Assembly: GCA_018261895.1 (NCBI GenBank)
Contig: JAGTRT010000004.1
Coordinates: 62,001-126,000, forward strand
DNA: 64,000 bases
Origin: Pseudomonadota bacterium
Lineage (GTDB): Bacteria > Pseudomonadota > Gammaproteobacteria > Burkholderiales > Rhodocyclaceae
Reading direction: 5' to 3'
Notes under the pieces: model-generated
The model's input: the letters and a program-made list of their open reading frames with translations, nothing else
What the model was told of the DNA's origin: nothing
Databases searched by the model: none
Translations under genes and position numbers: made by a program
Shown: one piece after another, positions 1-8,597 of the stretch
Numbering within the stretch: position 1 is the stretch's first letter
Layout of the letters: every line of letters begins with the position of its first letter

Positions 1-1343
1 TTCTCGAGCTGCTGCAGGAGCTCCGAATCGGCGGCACGATGCCGCGCCAGGCGCTCGGCCACCCATTCATCGACCCGCCCGACAGCGGCAACATATTGAC
101 CCCGCTCGGCGCCGTAACGAATGATTTCCTCGAAGGTTCGCCCGATCTCGATGATCGGCGCCGAGGTTTTGTAGATTTCGCGGTAAAGCTCGTTGCAGTA
201 GATCAGGCGGTCGTCGGCGTCATAGATGACGAAGGCTTCGCCCATCGCTTCCACGGCCGAACCGAGGACCTGCTCGCTTTCGCTGAGCTTGTCCTTGAGG
301 TCGTCGGAGAGACGTTCCAGGGCGTGGCGATTGCGCCCGAGCGACCAGACGGTCACGAACAGCAATAGATCGATGAGCAGCCCGCCGCCGAGGATCATTG
401 GCGGCAGGAGTCGCTCCGAATCCGAACGGAACTCGGGCCGCGCCTTGAGGAAGAGCCGCCATGCGTGCGGACGGGTTGCAAGCGCCAACGACGCCGAGAG
501 TTCGCCGGTTTGCCGTGCCGCCAGTGCGCTGAGGCCATTGTCCGGCACGCTGTCGTAGAGCAGATTGTCCCGGGAAGGCTCGGGGGCGCTGAATATCTCG
601 AGCTCGATGTCGCCCAGATTGCCGAGACCGGTACCTTTGATGAACTTGGCTGCGCGGAAGGCGCTCAGCGTGTATCCGCGAATGGCCGCCCGCCGTTCGG
701 CAATCGTTCCGGTGGGCATCACGGCATCGTAAATGGGCATGTAGAAAACGAAGCCGTCGCTGTGCACCTCCCGGTCGATCACCAGCTGCACCTGTGCGGA
801 TACGGCAGGCTCGCCAATGTCGCGGGCGTGCTCCATGGCACTACGTCGCTGCGGATCGCTATAGGCATCGAAGCCGATGCCGCTCCGGGTTGCGTCGTTT
901 TCCGGATCGAGATAGGCAATCGGCGCATAGATGTCGCGATCTCCGGGCGGCCAGACGGTATAGGCCGAATCGCCCATGCGCCGCATGCTGGCCACGTACT
1001 GCGGCAACTGCTTCGGCGAAACCAGCGGCGCATAGGCGACGCCAATCATGCCGGGGAAGGCGCGACCGGTCCCCAGGACATCGACAAATCGACGCCACTC
1101 ATCGGGGCTCACCCACTCGGAAGCGTTGACGAAACCGGCCGTTGCGCGCAGTACCGTCTGCGATTCATTGATCCGCTTGTCCAGCGACTCGCTGATTTCC
1201 CGGGTGCGATGCTCAAAGCGCAGATGAACCGTGTTCTCCACGTAGCGTTCGGCGAGATGCCAGGCCAGCCCGGTCAGGATCAGCGAGACGAGGAGGACCA
1301 GCCAGGCAACACGCTGGTTTCTCAGCAATCCGAAGCGCTTCAT
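1..1343 (-). CDS. CHASE-PAS membrane sensor protein, C-terminus outside window
   Basis: The reading frame is open from an ATG at 1341-1343 down to base 1, so about 447 N-terminal residues are visible and the output domain is missing. An N-terminal membrane helix (about residues 11-28) is followed by a periplasmic CHASE-type domain, with the motif FPGMIGVAYAP near residues 95-105. A second membrane helix lies at about 312-332, then a short charged linker, then a PAS domain containing IYDADDRLIYCN and IGRTFEEIIRYGAERG. CHASE domains sense small extracellular ligands. The missing part is probably a GGDEF, histidine kinase or similar output module, which cannot be decided here. It is transcribed away from the hybrid kinase operon and separated from it by about 400 bases containing repeats. 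Confidence 0.8.
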   Translation of the reverse strand, partial: MKRFGLLRNQRVAWLVLLVSLILTGLAWHLAERYVENTVHLRFEHRTREISESLDKRINESQTVLRATAGFVNASEWVSPDEWRRFVDVLGTGRAFPGMIGVAYAPLVSPKQLPQYVASMRRMGDSAYTVWPPGDRDIYAPIAYLDPENDATRSGIGFDAYSDPQRRSAMEHARDIGEPAVSAQVQLVIDREVHSDGFVFYMPIYDAVMPTGTIAERRAAIRGYTLSAFRAAKFIKGTGLGNLGDIELEIFSAPEPSRDNLLYDSVPDNGLSALAARQTGELSASLALATRPHAWRLFLKARPEFRSDSERLLPPMILGGGLLIDLLLFVTVWSLGRNRHALERLSDDLKDKLSESEQVLGSAVEAMGEAFVIYDADDRLIYCNELYREIYKTSAPIIEIGRTFEEIIRYGAERGQYVAAVGRVDEWVAERLARHRAADSELLQQLE

Positions 1344-1452
1344 CAGTCGCGTGCTTGTCAACGCTAGCTCCCGCAGTCCCGCCAGACAAATATCCGCAAT
1401 ATTGTAATGGTATTTTTTAACTTGATGCCATTTTTATTATTTTCATTTAACC

Positions 1453-1510
1453 CACGGCATGCACATCAAGTGGCACGACTTACGGCAGAACGCACCTTTT
1501 GCAATCGCAG
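1453..1510 (+). repeat. 58-bp paired repeat, copy 1
   Basis: From CACGGCATGCACAT to GCAATCG this stretch matches 8485-8542 at roughly 50 of 58 positions without gaps. Here it lacks the TGG of the sigma-54 -24 element that precedes the second copy. Function unknown. Confidence 0.75.
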
Positions 1511-1571
1511 GGGGCATCAGCGTCTACGTGATCGATTTCAAGGGCAGCGGCGCCGCCCCCGCCGAAAAACC

Positions 1572-1608
1572 CCATTTCGATTTTGGGCAAAATTTCCGGT
1601 TGACCGTC
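1572..1608 (+). repeat. Dispersed CCGGTTGACCGT repeat, copy 1
   Basis: Plus-orientation copy: ATTTCGATTTTGGGC arm followed by TTTCCGGTTGACCGT (1593-1607). The T-run is interrupted by AAAA. Intergenic. Confidence 0.85.
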
Positions 1609-1740
1609 AGATTCACCCAAACTGGCCTTCGTGACCGGTTTTGCGTTGCCGGCAGGGACCGATGCGCTTGTGCAACACATTGCTCCGGTGCAGACGAGGG
1701 CTTACGGTGATCCGACGGGCAGGGTCGGTTGCCCGGCTTT

Positions 1741-4248
1741 TCAGAGCGTATTTGATTCAGCCGCTGACAGTCGGGCCTGCAGGGCGCGCAGGGTTTGTTC
1801 GGCGTTTTCGAAGTCGAACAGCTTGATTTGCCGCACGAGTTTTTCGCCTTCGTCGGCAAAGGCCGAGCGCAGGAGGGCGGCGTGTTTTTCGAGCAGGGCG
1901 ACGGCGGTGGTATCGCTTTGCTGGAGCAATTCGCCGAGTTCGCCGAGGACAGCGGACAACGATTCGCGGGAGGGAGCACTGACGCTAACGCTGGCGCTGG
2001 CCAGCGGCGGGTTGGCCTGGGTCGGCGTGATGGCGGCAAGCATGGTGAATTCGTCGCGGATGGCGTCCATGACGAGGTAGACCTGGTCGTTGAGGGCTGT
2101 GCCGGTACAGGCAAGGCGCAGCATGTCTTCGGTCTGGCGGGCCTTGTCGGCCAGGCGGGCGATGCCCAGCGTGGCTGCCGCACCTTTCAGCGAATGCACG
2201 AGGTTGCGGCCGCCCTGGTAATCGTGTTCGGCAAGGTGGGTGGCGAGCCGGCTCATGTCGTCGGCGTGAGCATTGACGAAGAAGCAGAGCAGTTCGACGT
2301 ATTTGCCTGCCTTGCCGCGCACGGCGGCGAGCCCCTGGGCGATGTCCATGCCGGGCAGGTTCCGGAAATGCTGGAGGATGGTGTCGACGCTGGAGGCCGG
2401 AATCGCCTGCATGGCCGGCGCGGCGTGCTGGGCGCTGGGCGTGGCCGGGGGCAGCGGCCGTTCGGCCGGGCGCGGGGGCAGCCAGCGGAGCAGCGTGGCG
2501 TAGAGGTTGACCGGATCGACGGGTTTGGCGATGAAGTCGTTCATGCCGGCCAGGCGGCAGGCTTCGCGGTCTTCGTCGAAGGCGTTGGCGGTCATGGCCA
2601 GGATGGGCACGGGTGCTCCGCCGGGCAGCGCGCGGATGGCCCTGGTCGCTTCGAGGCCGTCCATGTGCGGCATCTGGACGTCCATCAGGATGAGTTCGTA
2701 GCGGTGATCCCCGGCTTTCTGGAGGGCGTCCAGGCCATCGACGGCAACATCGACGGCCAGGCCGACGCCGTGCAGCAGTTCGAGCGCGACCTCGGCGTTG
2801 ATGGCATTGTCCTCGGCGAGCAGCAGGCGGCTGCCGGCGTACTGCTGGCGCAGGCGCATTTCGGCATCGACGGCTTCCGGCCGCAGGTCTTGCTGCAAGC
2901 TACCGTGCCCGCGTTGCAGGCGGGCGGTGAACCAGAAGGTGCTGCCGACGCCGGCGGTGCTTTCGACACCGTATTGGCCGCCCATGAGCTGGGCGATGTG
3001 GCGGGTGATGACAAGGCCGAGACCGGTGCCGCCGAATTTGCGGGTGGTCGACACATCGACCTGTTCGAAGGCGTGGAAGAGCCGGTCCACCTTGTCCGGG
3101 GCGATGCCGATGCCGGTGTCGGCAACTTCGAAACGGATCAGCAGTTCGTCGCCGCCGTCTTCGAGGAGCCGGGCGCGCAGGCTGACGCTGCCACGTTCAG
3201 TAAACTTGATGGCATTGCTGGCGTAGTTGAGCAGGGCCTGGCGCAAGCGGGTCGGATCGCCGCGCAGCCAGACGGGCACGTCGTCTTCGTCCACGAGAAT
3301 GCTCAGTCCCTTGGCCAGCGCGGAATCCGAGATCATCGAGCGGACATGGTCGAGGACGGACCCCAGGGCGAAATTGGTTTCGTCGAGATGGATCTTGCCG
3401 GCCTCGATTTTCGACAGATCGAGAATGTCGTTGATGACTGACAGCAGGTGATGGCCAGCGCTGTTGATCTTGTCCAGGCGCTCGACCTGCTCCGGACTGG
3501 CGCCGTTGTGCAGCAGGTGGGTGAGGCCGAGGATGGCGTTCATCGGCGTGCGGATTTCGTGGCTCATGTTGGCCAGGAAGATGCTCTTCGCCTCGTTGGC
3601 CGCCTCGGCCTGCTGCTTGGCGATGGTCAGGTCGGCGGTGCGCACCAGGACGAGGTTTTCCAGATGGTCGCGGTGCCGCTTGAGCTCGGCCTCGGCCTTT
3701 TGCCGCTTGTAGTTGCGGACTTCGTTGCTGAGCAAAAGCGCGGCGTGGCTGAAGAAGATCGGCAGGTAATGGACCAGCGAAGCCCCGATGATGTGGATGT
3801 TCTCCAGCTTGACGATCCCGATCAGCTCGTCGCCGAGCCGCAGCGGAAAACACCAGGTGCACGAACCGGGCAAGGCACCGTCGAGTAGCAGCGAATCGGC
3901 AGCGTCGCCGCTGACTTCGAGGAAGGACCGGGAAGCCTCGACCTGCCGGGCAACCGGGTCGTCGATTTCCCGGACGATGCGCTTGTCGCCGAACAGCTCG
4001 GACAAATAGAGGTCTTCGTCGATCCAGTACCAGATCTTGATATTGGTTCCGCCAATGGTCTCGATGATGTTGCGCAGCATGGCATTGACCATGTCGTGCA
4101 CGCCGGGCAAGGGGTCGAGTTGCTCGATCATGCGGACGATCAGCTGCAAATAGGATTTCTCCTCGGCCAGACGGCGCACGCGTCCGCGCAGGCGCTCGAT
4201 TTCGGCCTGCGGACTGTCGTTACCGGGGATCGGGAGATCAACTGGCAA
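1741..4248 (-). CDS. Soluble hybrid histidine kinase (GAF-like, HisKA, HATPase, REC, HPt)
   Basis: About 835 residues. There is no N-terminal membrane segment, so the sensor is cytoplasmic. An N-terminal coiled coil ([12 protein letters not shown]) leads into a GAF-like input domain. The kinase core follows, with the H-box [11 protein letters not shown] (phospho-acceptor His about 230) and G-boxes DTGIGIAP and GGTGLGL. A receiver domain has [10 protein letters not shown] (Asp about 523), and a C-terminal HPt domain has [10 protein letters not shown] (His about 685), so the protein holds a full internal phosphorelay without an obvious DNA-binding output. The start is uncertain: I take TTG at 4246-4248, overlapping the upstream stop by 11 bases. 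An in-frame ATG at 4333-4335 would overlap the upstream gene by about 100 bases. Its position as last gene of the corrinoid operon suggests it senses a one-carbon substrate or corrinoid state (inference). Confidence 0.85.
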   Translation of the reverse strand: MPVDLPIPGNDSPQAEIERLRGRVRRLAEEKSYLQLIVRMIEQLDPLPGVHDMVNAMLRNIIETIGGTNIKIWYWIDEDLYLSELFGDKRIVREIDDPVARQVEASRSFLEVSGDAADSLLLDGALPGSCTWCFPLRLGDELIGIVKLENIHIIGASLVHYLPIFFSHAALLLSNEVRNYKRQKAEAELKRHRDHLENLVLVRTADLTIAKQQAEAANEAKSIFLANMSHEIRTPMNAILGLTHLLHNGASPEQVERLDKINSAGHHLLSVINDILDLSKIEAGKIHLDETNFALGSVLDHVRSMISDSALAKGLSILVDEDDVPVWLRGDPTRLRQALLNYASNAIKFTERGSVSLRARLLEDGGDELLIRFEVADTGIGIAPDKVDRLFHAFEQVDVSTTRKFGGTGLGLVITRHIAQLMGGQYGVESTAGVGSTFWFTARLQRGHGSLQQDLRPEAVDAEMRLRQQYAGSRLLLAEDNAINAEVALELLHGVGLAVDVAVDGLDALQKAGDHRYELILMDVQMPHMDGLEATRAIRALPGGAPVPILAMTANAFDEDREACRLAGMNDFIAKPVDPVNLYATLLRWLPPRPAERPLPPATPSAQHAAPAMQAIPASSVDTILQHFRNLPGMDIAQGLAAVRGKAGKYVELLCFFVNAHADDMSRLATHLAEHDYQGGRNLVHSLKGAAATLGIARLADKARQTEDMLRLACTGTALNDQVYLVMDAIRDEFTMLAAITPTQANPPLASASVSVSAPSRESLSAVLGELGELLQQSDTTAVALLEKHAALLRSAFADEGEKLVRQIKLFDFENAEQTLRALQARLSAAESNTL

Positions 4249-4861
4249 GCTGTTTTTTCCGGGAAAGGGCGTCGGCGATGACCGACTCGAGATGGGAAAG
4301 ATCGGCATCCATCCACTGCAGCGGCAGGTCCACAAAGGCCGCCGCGGCTTCGGCAGCCTGCGTGAAATCGCCGGAACAGGGGGTGCGGATCGCCGTCATG
4401 AACTTGTGGCTGCTATGAAAGATTTCGCGGAGCACGGCCTTGTTGCTGCCGAAGCACTTGGTCAGCATCGGTTCCCAGGTCAGCGCCCAATCCTCGAGCA
4501 GGAAATAGGCGCCCTTTTCGAGCTCTTCCATGAATTTATCATATCCAATCAGCATGACGATGCAGTTCTGCCCCTCGGTGCGCAGGGTGTGGTGTTTTTC
4601 GAGGATATTGTCGATCTGCGGATGGCAGCAGCCGTAAAACACCACCGTGTCGCGCCCCTGCGCCTCGTCGGCGGTCAGCGCCGCATTGAGTTGCTCGGAC
4701 AGCTTGTTCAGGTAGTTGTGCAGGGCCGAATCGAGAAACTGGGTCTCGACCTGCCAGCCGTTCTTTTTGACCAGCCAGTCGACTTCCTTGTGCAGGATGC
4801 CGCAGCCGACGATGGTTACCGGCTTTTCCGCCGCAACGACAGGAGGCATGACGGTTTTCAT
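4238..4861 (-). CDS. DUF1638 family protein
   Basis: 207 residues from ATG 4859-4861, which overlaps the stop of the methyltransferase gene upstream as ATGA. The protein has the DUF1638 pattern: an early [10 protein letters not shown] strand, [12 protein letters not shown] in the middle and several conserved cysteines (GCG, GCCH, SGDF). DUF1638 proteins have no established biochemical role, but their genes are repeatedly found beside corrinoid-dependent methyltransferases, as here. The cysteine and histidine content suggests metal binding (inference). A longer upstream frame exists but reads into the methyltransferase gene and was discarded. Confidence 0.8.
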   Translation of the reverse strand: MKTVMPPVVAAEKPVTIVGCGILHKEVDWLVKKNGWQVETQFLDSALHNYLNKLSEQLNAALTADEAQGRDTVVFYGCCHPQIDNILEKHHTLRTEGQNCIVMLIGYDKFMEELEKGAYFLLEDWALTWEPMLTKCFGSNKAVLREIFHSSHKFMTAIRTPCSGDFTQAAEAAAAFVDLPLQWMDADLSHLESVIADALSRKKQLAS

Positions 4862-5886
4862 GGGTAGCTCCCGAATTCGAAGGCGGCATCGAGCATGGCG
4901 CGGATGTTGGCTTCGGGCACACCGAGCGGCATGACCCCGGTGCCGAGCAGGAAATGCTGCCCTACCTTGCCGATGTCGCACAGTCGTTTGACTTCGGCCC
5001 GCGTCTGTTCCGGCGTCCAGTGAATCATCTTGATGTCGTCGATGACGCCGCAGGTCAGCCCCCGGTTGCCAATGATGGCCTTGGCCTCGGCCAGCTCGGC
5101 CAGTGGGCTGATGTAATGGACGTTGATGTGCAGCTCGTCCATGACCTGGGCGATGACGTTGTTGAACGGCGCCATGCCGCAGTAATACACCACGCCATCA
5201 ACGCCGCCCGGCGCCAGGTCGCGCTGCATCCACGGCATGACCAGCGACTGGAAGCGCTTCATGCCGACGAACGAGGTCGAGCCGAAGGGGGTCGAGTAGA
5301 TCAGCACATTGGCGCCGGCCGCCCGGTAGGCGGCGACCTCCTTCCGGTAGAAATCGGAGCATTTGCGCAGCAGTTCGTCGCGCACGTCGGCCGGCCCGGT
5401 AAGCAGCAACTCCATCCACTTGTCCATGCCCATGAGGATCGATGGCAGCGTCGTCGAGGCGGTCAGGTAGGCGCAAATCGGGTGCGCGCTGCCCACCTCG
5501 TCGCGCAGGATCTTCAGGCATCTGGCGGTTTCCTGCCAGGCCGGATGGGCCGTGATGTCGTCCGGCACTTCCAGCTTGGCGATATCGTCGTAGCTCTTGA
5601 TGACGAAATCGGCGACATTCGGCGGGCCGTCGTCGGCGAAGAGAATCTCGTTGCAGCCGAGCAGTTCGGCCTCCTTGCCGACGTAGAAAAGGCTCCACAC
5701 GTTGTCGTAACCGTAGCGGGCGCGCAGTTTCAACTGGCCGGCGGCGACATGTTCGCCATTGGCGAAATATTCCCGGGCCGACATGCCCAGTTCGCGTGCC
5801 CCCTGATCGAGCAGGCTGCAAAAGACCGGGATGCGCGGCGCCGGTGTGCCATTGACGGCAGCGACGAGAATGTCGAGCGGGGTCAT
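4858..5886 (-). CDS. Uroporphyrinogen decarboxylase (UroD) family methyltransferase
   Basis: 342 residues from ATG 5884-5886, ATGA-coupled on both sides. It has a UroD/MtaA/MtbA TIM-barrel pattern: N-terminal TPLDILVAAVNG and IPVFCSLLDQGA, central YSTPFGSTSF, then DGVVYYCGMAPFN and LAEAKAIIGNRG. Family members move a methyl group between a corrinoid protein and a thiol or other acceptor. Two usual zinc positions look altered. The His of the HxC motif is Tyr (YYCG), and the C-terminal segment LGTGVMPLGVPEANI shows no Cys where MtaA/MtbA have one. A standard coenzyme-M methyltransferase is therefore unlikely; a substrate:corrinoid methyltransferase is an alternative. The methyl donor is unknown. 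Confidence 0.8.
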   Translation of the reverse strand: MTPLDILVAAVNGTPAPRIPVFCSLLDQGARELGMSAREYFANGEHVAAGQLKLRARYGYDNVWSLFYVGKEAELLGCNEILFADDGPPNVADFVIKSYDDIAKLEVPDDITAHPAWQETARCLKILRDEVGSAHPICAYLTASTTLPSILMGMDKWMELLLTGPADVRDELLRKCSDFYRKEVAAYRAAGANVLIYSTPFGSTSFVGMKRFQSLVMPWMQRDLAPGGVDGVVYYCGMAPFNNVIAQVMDELHINVHYISPLAELAEAKAIIGNRGLTCGVIDDIKMIHWTPEQTRAEVKRLCDIGKVGQHFLLGTGVMPLGVPEANIRAMLDAAFEFGSYP

Positions 5887-6551
5887 GATTTTTTTATCCC
5901 CCGGATCAGGTCGACGATGATCCGCCCGGCGTTGACGCCATCGGCCGCCCACGCATCGGCGCCCACCGTCTGGTAAAGGCCGTCGTCGAAGCGATACGGC
6001 GCGCCGCCGACGACCAGCTTGATGCGCTCTTCGAGCCCGCGCTCGTGCAGGATGCGGCGCACCTTGCTGGCACCGTTCTCGCCGGTGGCGGTATGCACCA
6101 TCATGGCCGAGATGGCGATGACCTGGGCGTTTTCGGCCTGCGCGACGTCGACGAATCGCTCAGCCGGCACGTTGACGCCAAGGTCGACGACATCGACCAT
6201 GAGCGCCTTGAGACAGCCCATGACGATACGTTTGCCGAGCGAATGCAGGTCGCCATGCGCGGTGCCCATGACGACCTTGCCGATGATTTCCGGCGGCTGC
6301 TGGAACTTGAGCAGCATCTTCTCGGTGACTTCGGCGGCGATCTGCGCCGTCATGAAGTGCTGGGCGAGGTTGGCGTCCGGGTCCTTGGTGATATTGGACA
6401 TCATTTCCTCGACGGCCGGAATGACCACCTTGAACACGACGTCCTCGGCCGTCAGCCCCCCGGCCAGCGCGGCCTCGACCACCTCGAAGGCGGCCTCCTT
6501 GTCGGTCTCGAAAACGGCCTCGTTGTACGCTTTGACGATACGTTCAAGCAT
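5883..6551 (-). CDS. Methyltransferase corrinoid protein (B12-binding)
   Basis: 222 residues, typical for MtaC/MtbC/MttC-type proteins. The N-terminal helical cap domain (about 1-85) is followed by a Rossmann-like B12-binding domain with the base-off cobalamin motif DxHxxG in GDLHSLGKRIV; His103 would be the lower axial cobalt ligand. Further on are DLGVNVPAE and a C-terminal VVGGAPYRF segment. The protein carries a methyl-cob(III)amide intermediate between donor and acceptor enzymes in the cytoplasm. It lies between the activator gene (14-base gap upstream) and the UroD-family methyltransferase (ATGA overlap), consistent with one operon. Which methyltransferase loads it is not evident from the window. 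Confidence 0.92.
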   Translation of the reverse strand: MLERIVKAYNEAVFETDKEAAFEVVEAALAGGLTAEDVVFKVVIPAVEEMMSNITKDPDANLAQHFMTAQIAAEVTEKMLLKFQQPPEIIGKVVMGTAHGDLHSLGKRIVMGCLKALMVDVVDLGVNVPAERFVDVAQAENAQVIAISAMMVHTATGENGASKVRRILHERGLEERIKLVVGGAPYRFDDGLYQTVGADAWAADGVNAGRIIVDLIRGIKKS

Positions 6552-6565
6552 GATGGTTCCTGACG

Positions 6566-8170
6566 CTAGGGAGACGGCGCGCCGGCGATGGGCCGCAGGC
6601 GCAGGTGGTTGATATAGGCTTCGTCGTAGTCAGCGATCAGGGACAGATTGATCGCTTTGATGGTGTCCGTCAATGCCGCGAAGCGCTGTGCGCCATCCGG
6701 GCTGAGCAGCGCCCTTTCGCCGCCGGCCAGACTGGCGTCGGCGTGCAGTTCGACGCCTTGCGCATCGATCGGCGGCAGCAGCCCGAGCGACTGCGCACGA
6801 CCGACATCGAGCGTATGGCCGAAGGCCCCGCAGATGCAGAGGCGTCGCAACTCGCCCCAGCCCATCCCGGCCTGGCGCAGCAACACTTCCATGGCTGCAG
6901 CGATGGCTGCCTTGGCGCGCTGGAAGGCGTCGACGTCGATGCCGGTGATGGCCGTCGCCGGATTGGCCGGATCGAGCGCGTAGCCCTCCGGCCCCGGCGA
7001 GACGGCAAAGCGGCCCGAGGACTTGAGGCAGCCGTCGGCGAGCAGTACGGCAATGGCGTCGGTCAGCCCGGAGCCGCAGAAGCCGCGCGCCGTTTCGCCG
7101 GCGATGGTGGCGCAGGCATAACCCCCGCTGCTGCGGCTGACCCGGTAGATGGCCCCCGGCTCGGCCGGCATGCCGTGGCGGATGCCGACGCCTTCGAAAG
7201 CCGGGCCGCCCGGCACCGAGGTGACGTGCAGGCAGGCACCGTCCCACAGCGCGATTTCGGTATTGGTCCCGACATCGAGCAGGAGCGAGCCGGGCGGCCC
7301 GTCAGTCAGGCCGGTGGCGAGCAGGTCGGCCACCAGGTCGGAGCCGACAAAGCCGGCGACCGGCCCGGGCAGGACGATCCGGGCGTTGGGCAGATGCCAG
7401 GGCTGTTGCCAGGCGCTGCGGTCCACTGGCTGGAATTCGACTTTTTTCTGCCAGTAGGCGGGGTCGAGCAACGCCTCGCCGCCCTGCCCGGTGAGTAGCG
7501 CGAGCATCGCCGTGTTGCCGACGATGAGGACTTCGCCGATCTCGGCGAGCATTGGCGTGACTTCGCCGATATCGCGCGCCAGGATGTCGCGCACGGCGTG
7601 CATGATGGCCTCGCGCGCGCTGGCGGCCAGTTCGGCGGCATGTTCGGGATGGGCGCGGGCGGCTTCCAGGCGATTCAGCACGTCGGCGCCGAAACTGCCT
7701 TGCGGATTGGCCCCGCGCCGGGTGGCGATGCGCTTGCCGGCGCGGCGGTCCCACAGGGCGAGGCGGATATGCGTCGTCCCCAGGTCGACGGCCAGGCCGT
7801 AGCGATGTGCCGACAGTTCCGGCCGGCTGGCCGTGATCTCGGCCAGGTTTTCGGGGACGATGCTTTTCCATTCCGACGGCGGCGCCGGGTGTTCCAGTTC
7901 GATGTGCACGTCGCCCCGGATGCGCAGCTGGCAGGCCAGGCGCTGGCCGGCGGCGCGCTCTTCCGGCGTGAGCTTGAGGTATTCGGCAACGGTCGGCGGC
8001 GAGACTTCGCCTGATATGAAGCGCACGATGCAGGCGCCGCAGGTGCCGCTGCCGCCGCAGGCGGCGCGCACGCGCAGGGCGGTGGTATCGAGCAGGTCGC
8101 GCACCGACTGCCCGTCGCTCGCCACCAGGCGATGCTCTCCTGACGCGCTGCTGACGTGCAGGATGCTCAT
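6566..8170 (-). CDS. ATP-dependent corrinoid activation protein (RACE / RamA-like, DUF4445)
   Basis: 534 residues from ATG 8168-8170. An N-terminal plant-type 2Fe-2S domain has Cys38, Cys44, Cys47 and Cys80 (ACGGSGTCGAC ... LACQ). A large ASKHA-type ATPase region follows, with AVDLGTTHIRLA and LLLDVGTNTEIALWDG as phosphate-binding strands, and then CGSGLTDAIAVLL. Such reductive activators of corrinoid enzymes spend ATP to return inactive Co(II) corrinoid to Co(I). It is the first gene of the corrinoid operon and presumably services the corrinoid protein encoded next. An upstream ATG (8203) adds 11 residues with no support. Confidence 0.9.
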   Translation of the reverse strand: MSILHVSSASGEHRLVASDGQSVRDLLDTTALRVRAACGGSGTCGACIVRFISGEVSPPTVAEYLKLTPEERAAGQRLACQLRIRGDVHIELEHPAPPSEWKSIVPENLAEITASRPELSAHRYGLAVDLGTTHIRLALWDRRAGKRIATRRGANPQGSFGADVLNRLEAARAHPEHAAELAASAREAIMHAVRDILARDIGEVTPMLAEIGEVLIVGNTAMLALLTGQGGEALLDPAYWQKKVEFQPVDRSAWQQPWHLPNARIVLPGPVAGFVGSDLVADLLATGLTDGPPGSLLLDVGTNTEIALWDGACLHVTSVPGGPAFEGVGIRHGMPAEPGAIYRVSRSSGGYACATIAGETARGFCGSGLTDAIAVLLADGCLKSSGRFAVSPGPEGYALDPANPATAITGIDVDAFQRAKAAIAAAMEVLLRQAGMGWGELRRLCICGAFGHTLDVGRAQSLGLLPPIDAQGVELHADASLAGGERALLSPDGAQRFAALTDTIKAINLSLIADYDEAYINHLRLRPIAGAPSP

Positions 8171-8344
8171 GGCTCCCGCCCCGGGATGTATTGAATGTTG
8201 CACATGGCGATCAATCGCAAACGGCCCCCTTCAATGAAGCATACGCACATTTTCCAGAGGGGGTTTGATCGAAATCGAATGGCGCGATGGTTTTTCACCG
8301 GCGGCGGCCGGCTTCGCCTGAACGCCCCGGGCATGGCGGGCGAC

Positions 8345-8361
8345 TGCTCCATTCCTGAACA
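8345..8361 (+). promoter_or_regulatory. Candidate upstream activator site for the AcoR-type regulator
   Basis: TGCTCCATTCCTGAACA resembles an inverted repeat TGYTC-N7-GAACA. The reverse complement of 17024-17040 (TGCTCCATAACGTAACA) matches it at 13 of 17 positions. The site lies about 140 bases upstream of the sigma-54 promoter at 8480, a normal distance for an enhancer-binding protein. The assignment to the regulator at 17084 is inference. Confidence 0.45.
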
Positions 8362-8430
8362 CCTGTTGAGCAGTTGATCACGCCTCGGCCTGCTCCAGGC
8401 CGGCGAAAGCGCCACAGCGCGAAAACCAAG

Positions 8431-8466
8431 CATTTGAAATTTAACCATTTTTTCCGGTTGACCGTG
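8431..8466 (+). repeat. Dispersed CCGGTTGACCGT repeat, copy 2
   Basis: Plus-orientation copy with a full T6 run and the CCGGTTGACCGT core (core 8448-8465). It ends 13 bases before the -24 element of the aldehyde dehydrogenase promoter. Confidence 0.9.
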
Positions 8467-8479
8467 GGAATGGCATGGC

Positions 8480-8495
8480 TGGCACACGGCATGCA
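8480..8495 (+). promoter_or_regulatory. Sigma-54 (RpoN) -24/-12 promoter for aldehyde dehydrogenase
   Basis: TGGCACACGGCATGCA fits the consensus TGGCACG-N4-TTGCA with GG and GC exactly 12 bases apart. Transcription would begin near 8506, giving an untranslated leader of about 90 bases before the ATG at 8598. Confidence 0.75.
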
Positions 8496-8542
8496 CATTA
8501 AGTGGCACGAGTCACGGCAGAACACACCTGTAGCAATCGAAT
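8485..8542 (+). repeat. 58-bp paired repeat, copy 2
   Basis: Nearly the same sequence as 1453-1510. In this copy it begins inside the sigma-54 promoter (sharing CACGGCATGCA) and extends through the predicted start of the transcript, so its first half would be in the 5' leader of the aldehyde dehydrogenase mRNA. Confidence 0.75.
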
Positions 8543-8597
8543 CTGCCGGCCTTGAGTTACCCGTTCGCAACTAACTTCGAGAACATTGGAGACAAAC

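Larger units (their letters stand above)
1344..1740. other. 397-base gene-free region with two repeats
   Basis: No convincing coding frame. The side next to the CHASE gene (about 1385-1450) is AT-rich and probably carries that gene's minus-strand promoter. The rest contains one copy of the 58-bp paired repeat (1453-1510) and one copy of the dispersed CCGGTTGACCGT repeat (1572-1608). Nothing else was recognised. Confidence 0.6.
8171..8597. other. 427-base divergent intergenic region with regulatory sites
   Basis: This separates the corrinoid operon (minus) from the aldehyde dehydrogenase gene (plus). It holds a candidate activator site (8345-8361), one dispersed repeat (8431-8466), a sigma-54 promoter (8480-8495) and one copy of the 58-bp repeat (8485-8542), then a 90-base leader. 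I saw no clear promoter for the corrinoid operon and no cobalamin riboswitch. Confidence 0.65.

Noticed and set aside
1795-3441. 548-codon plus-strand frame
   Set aside because: It is the shadow of the hybrid kinase gene, which has all phosphorelay residues.
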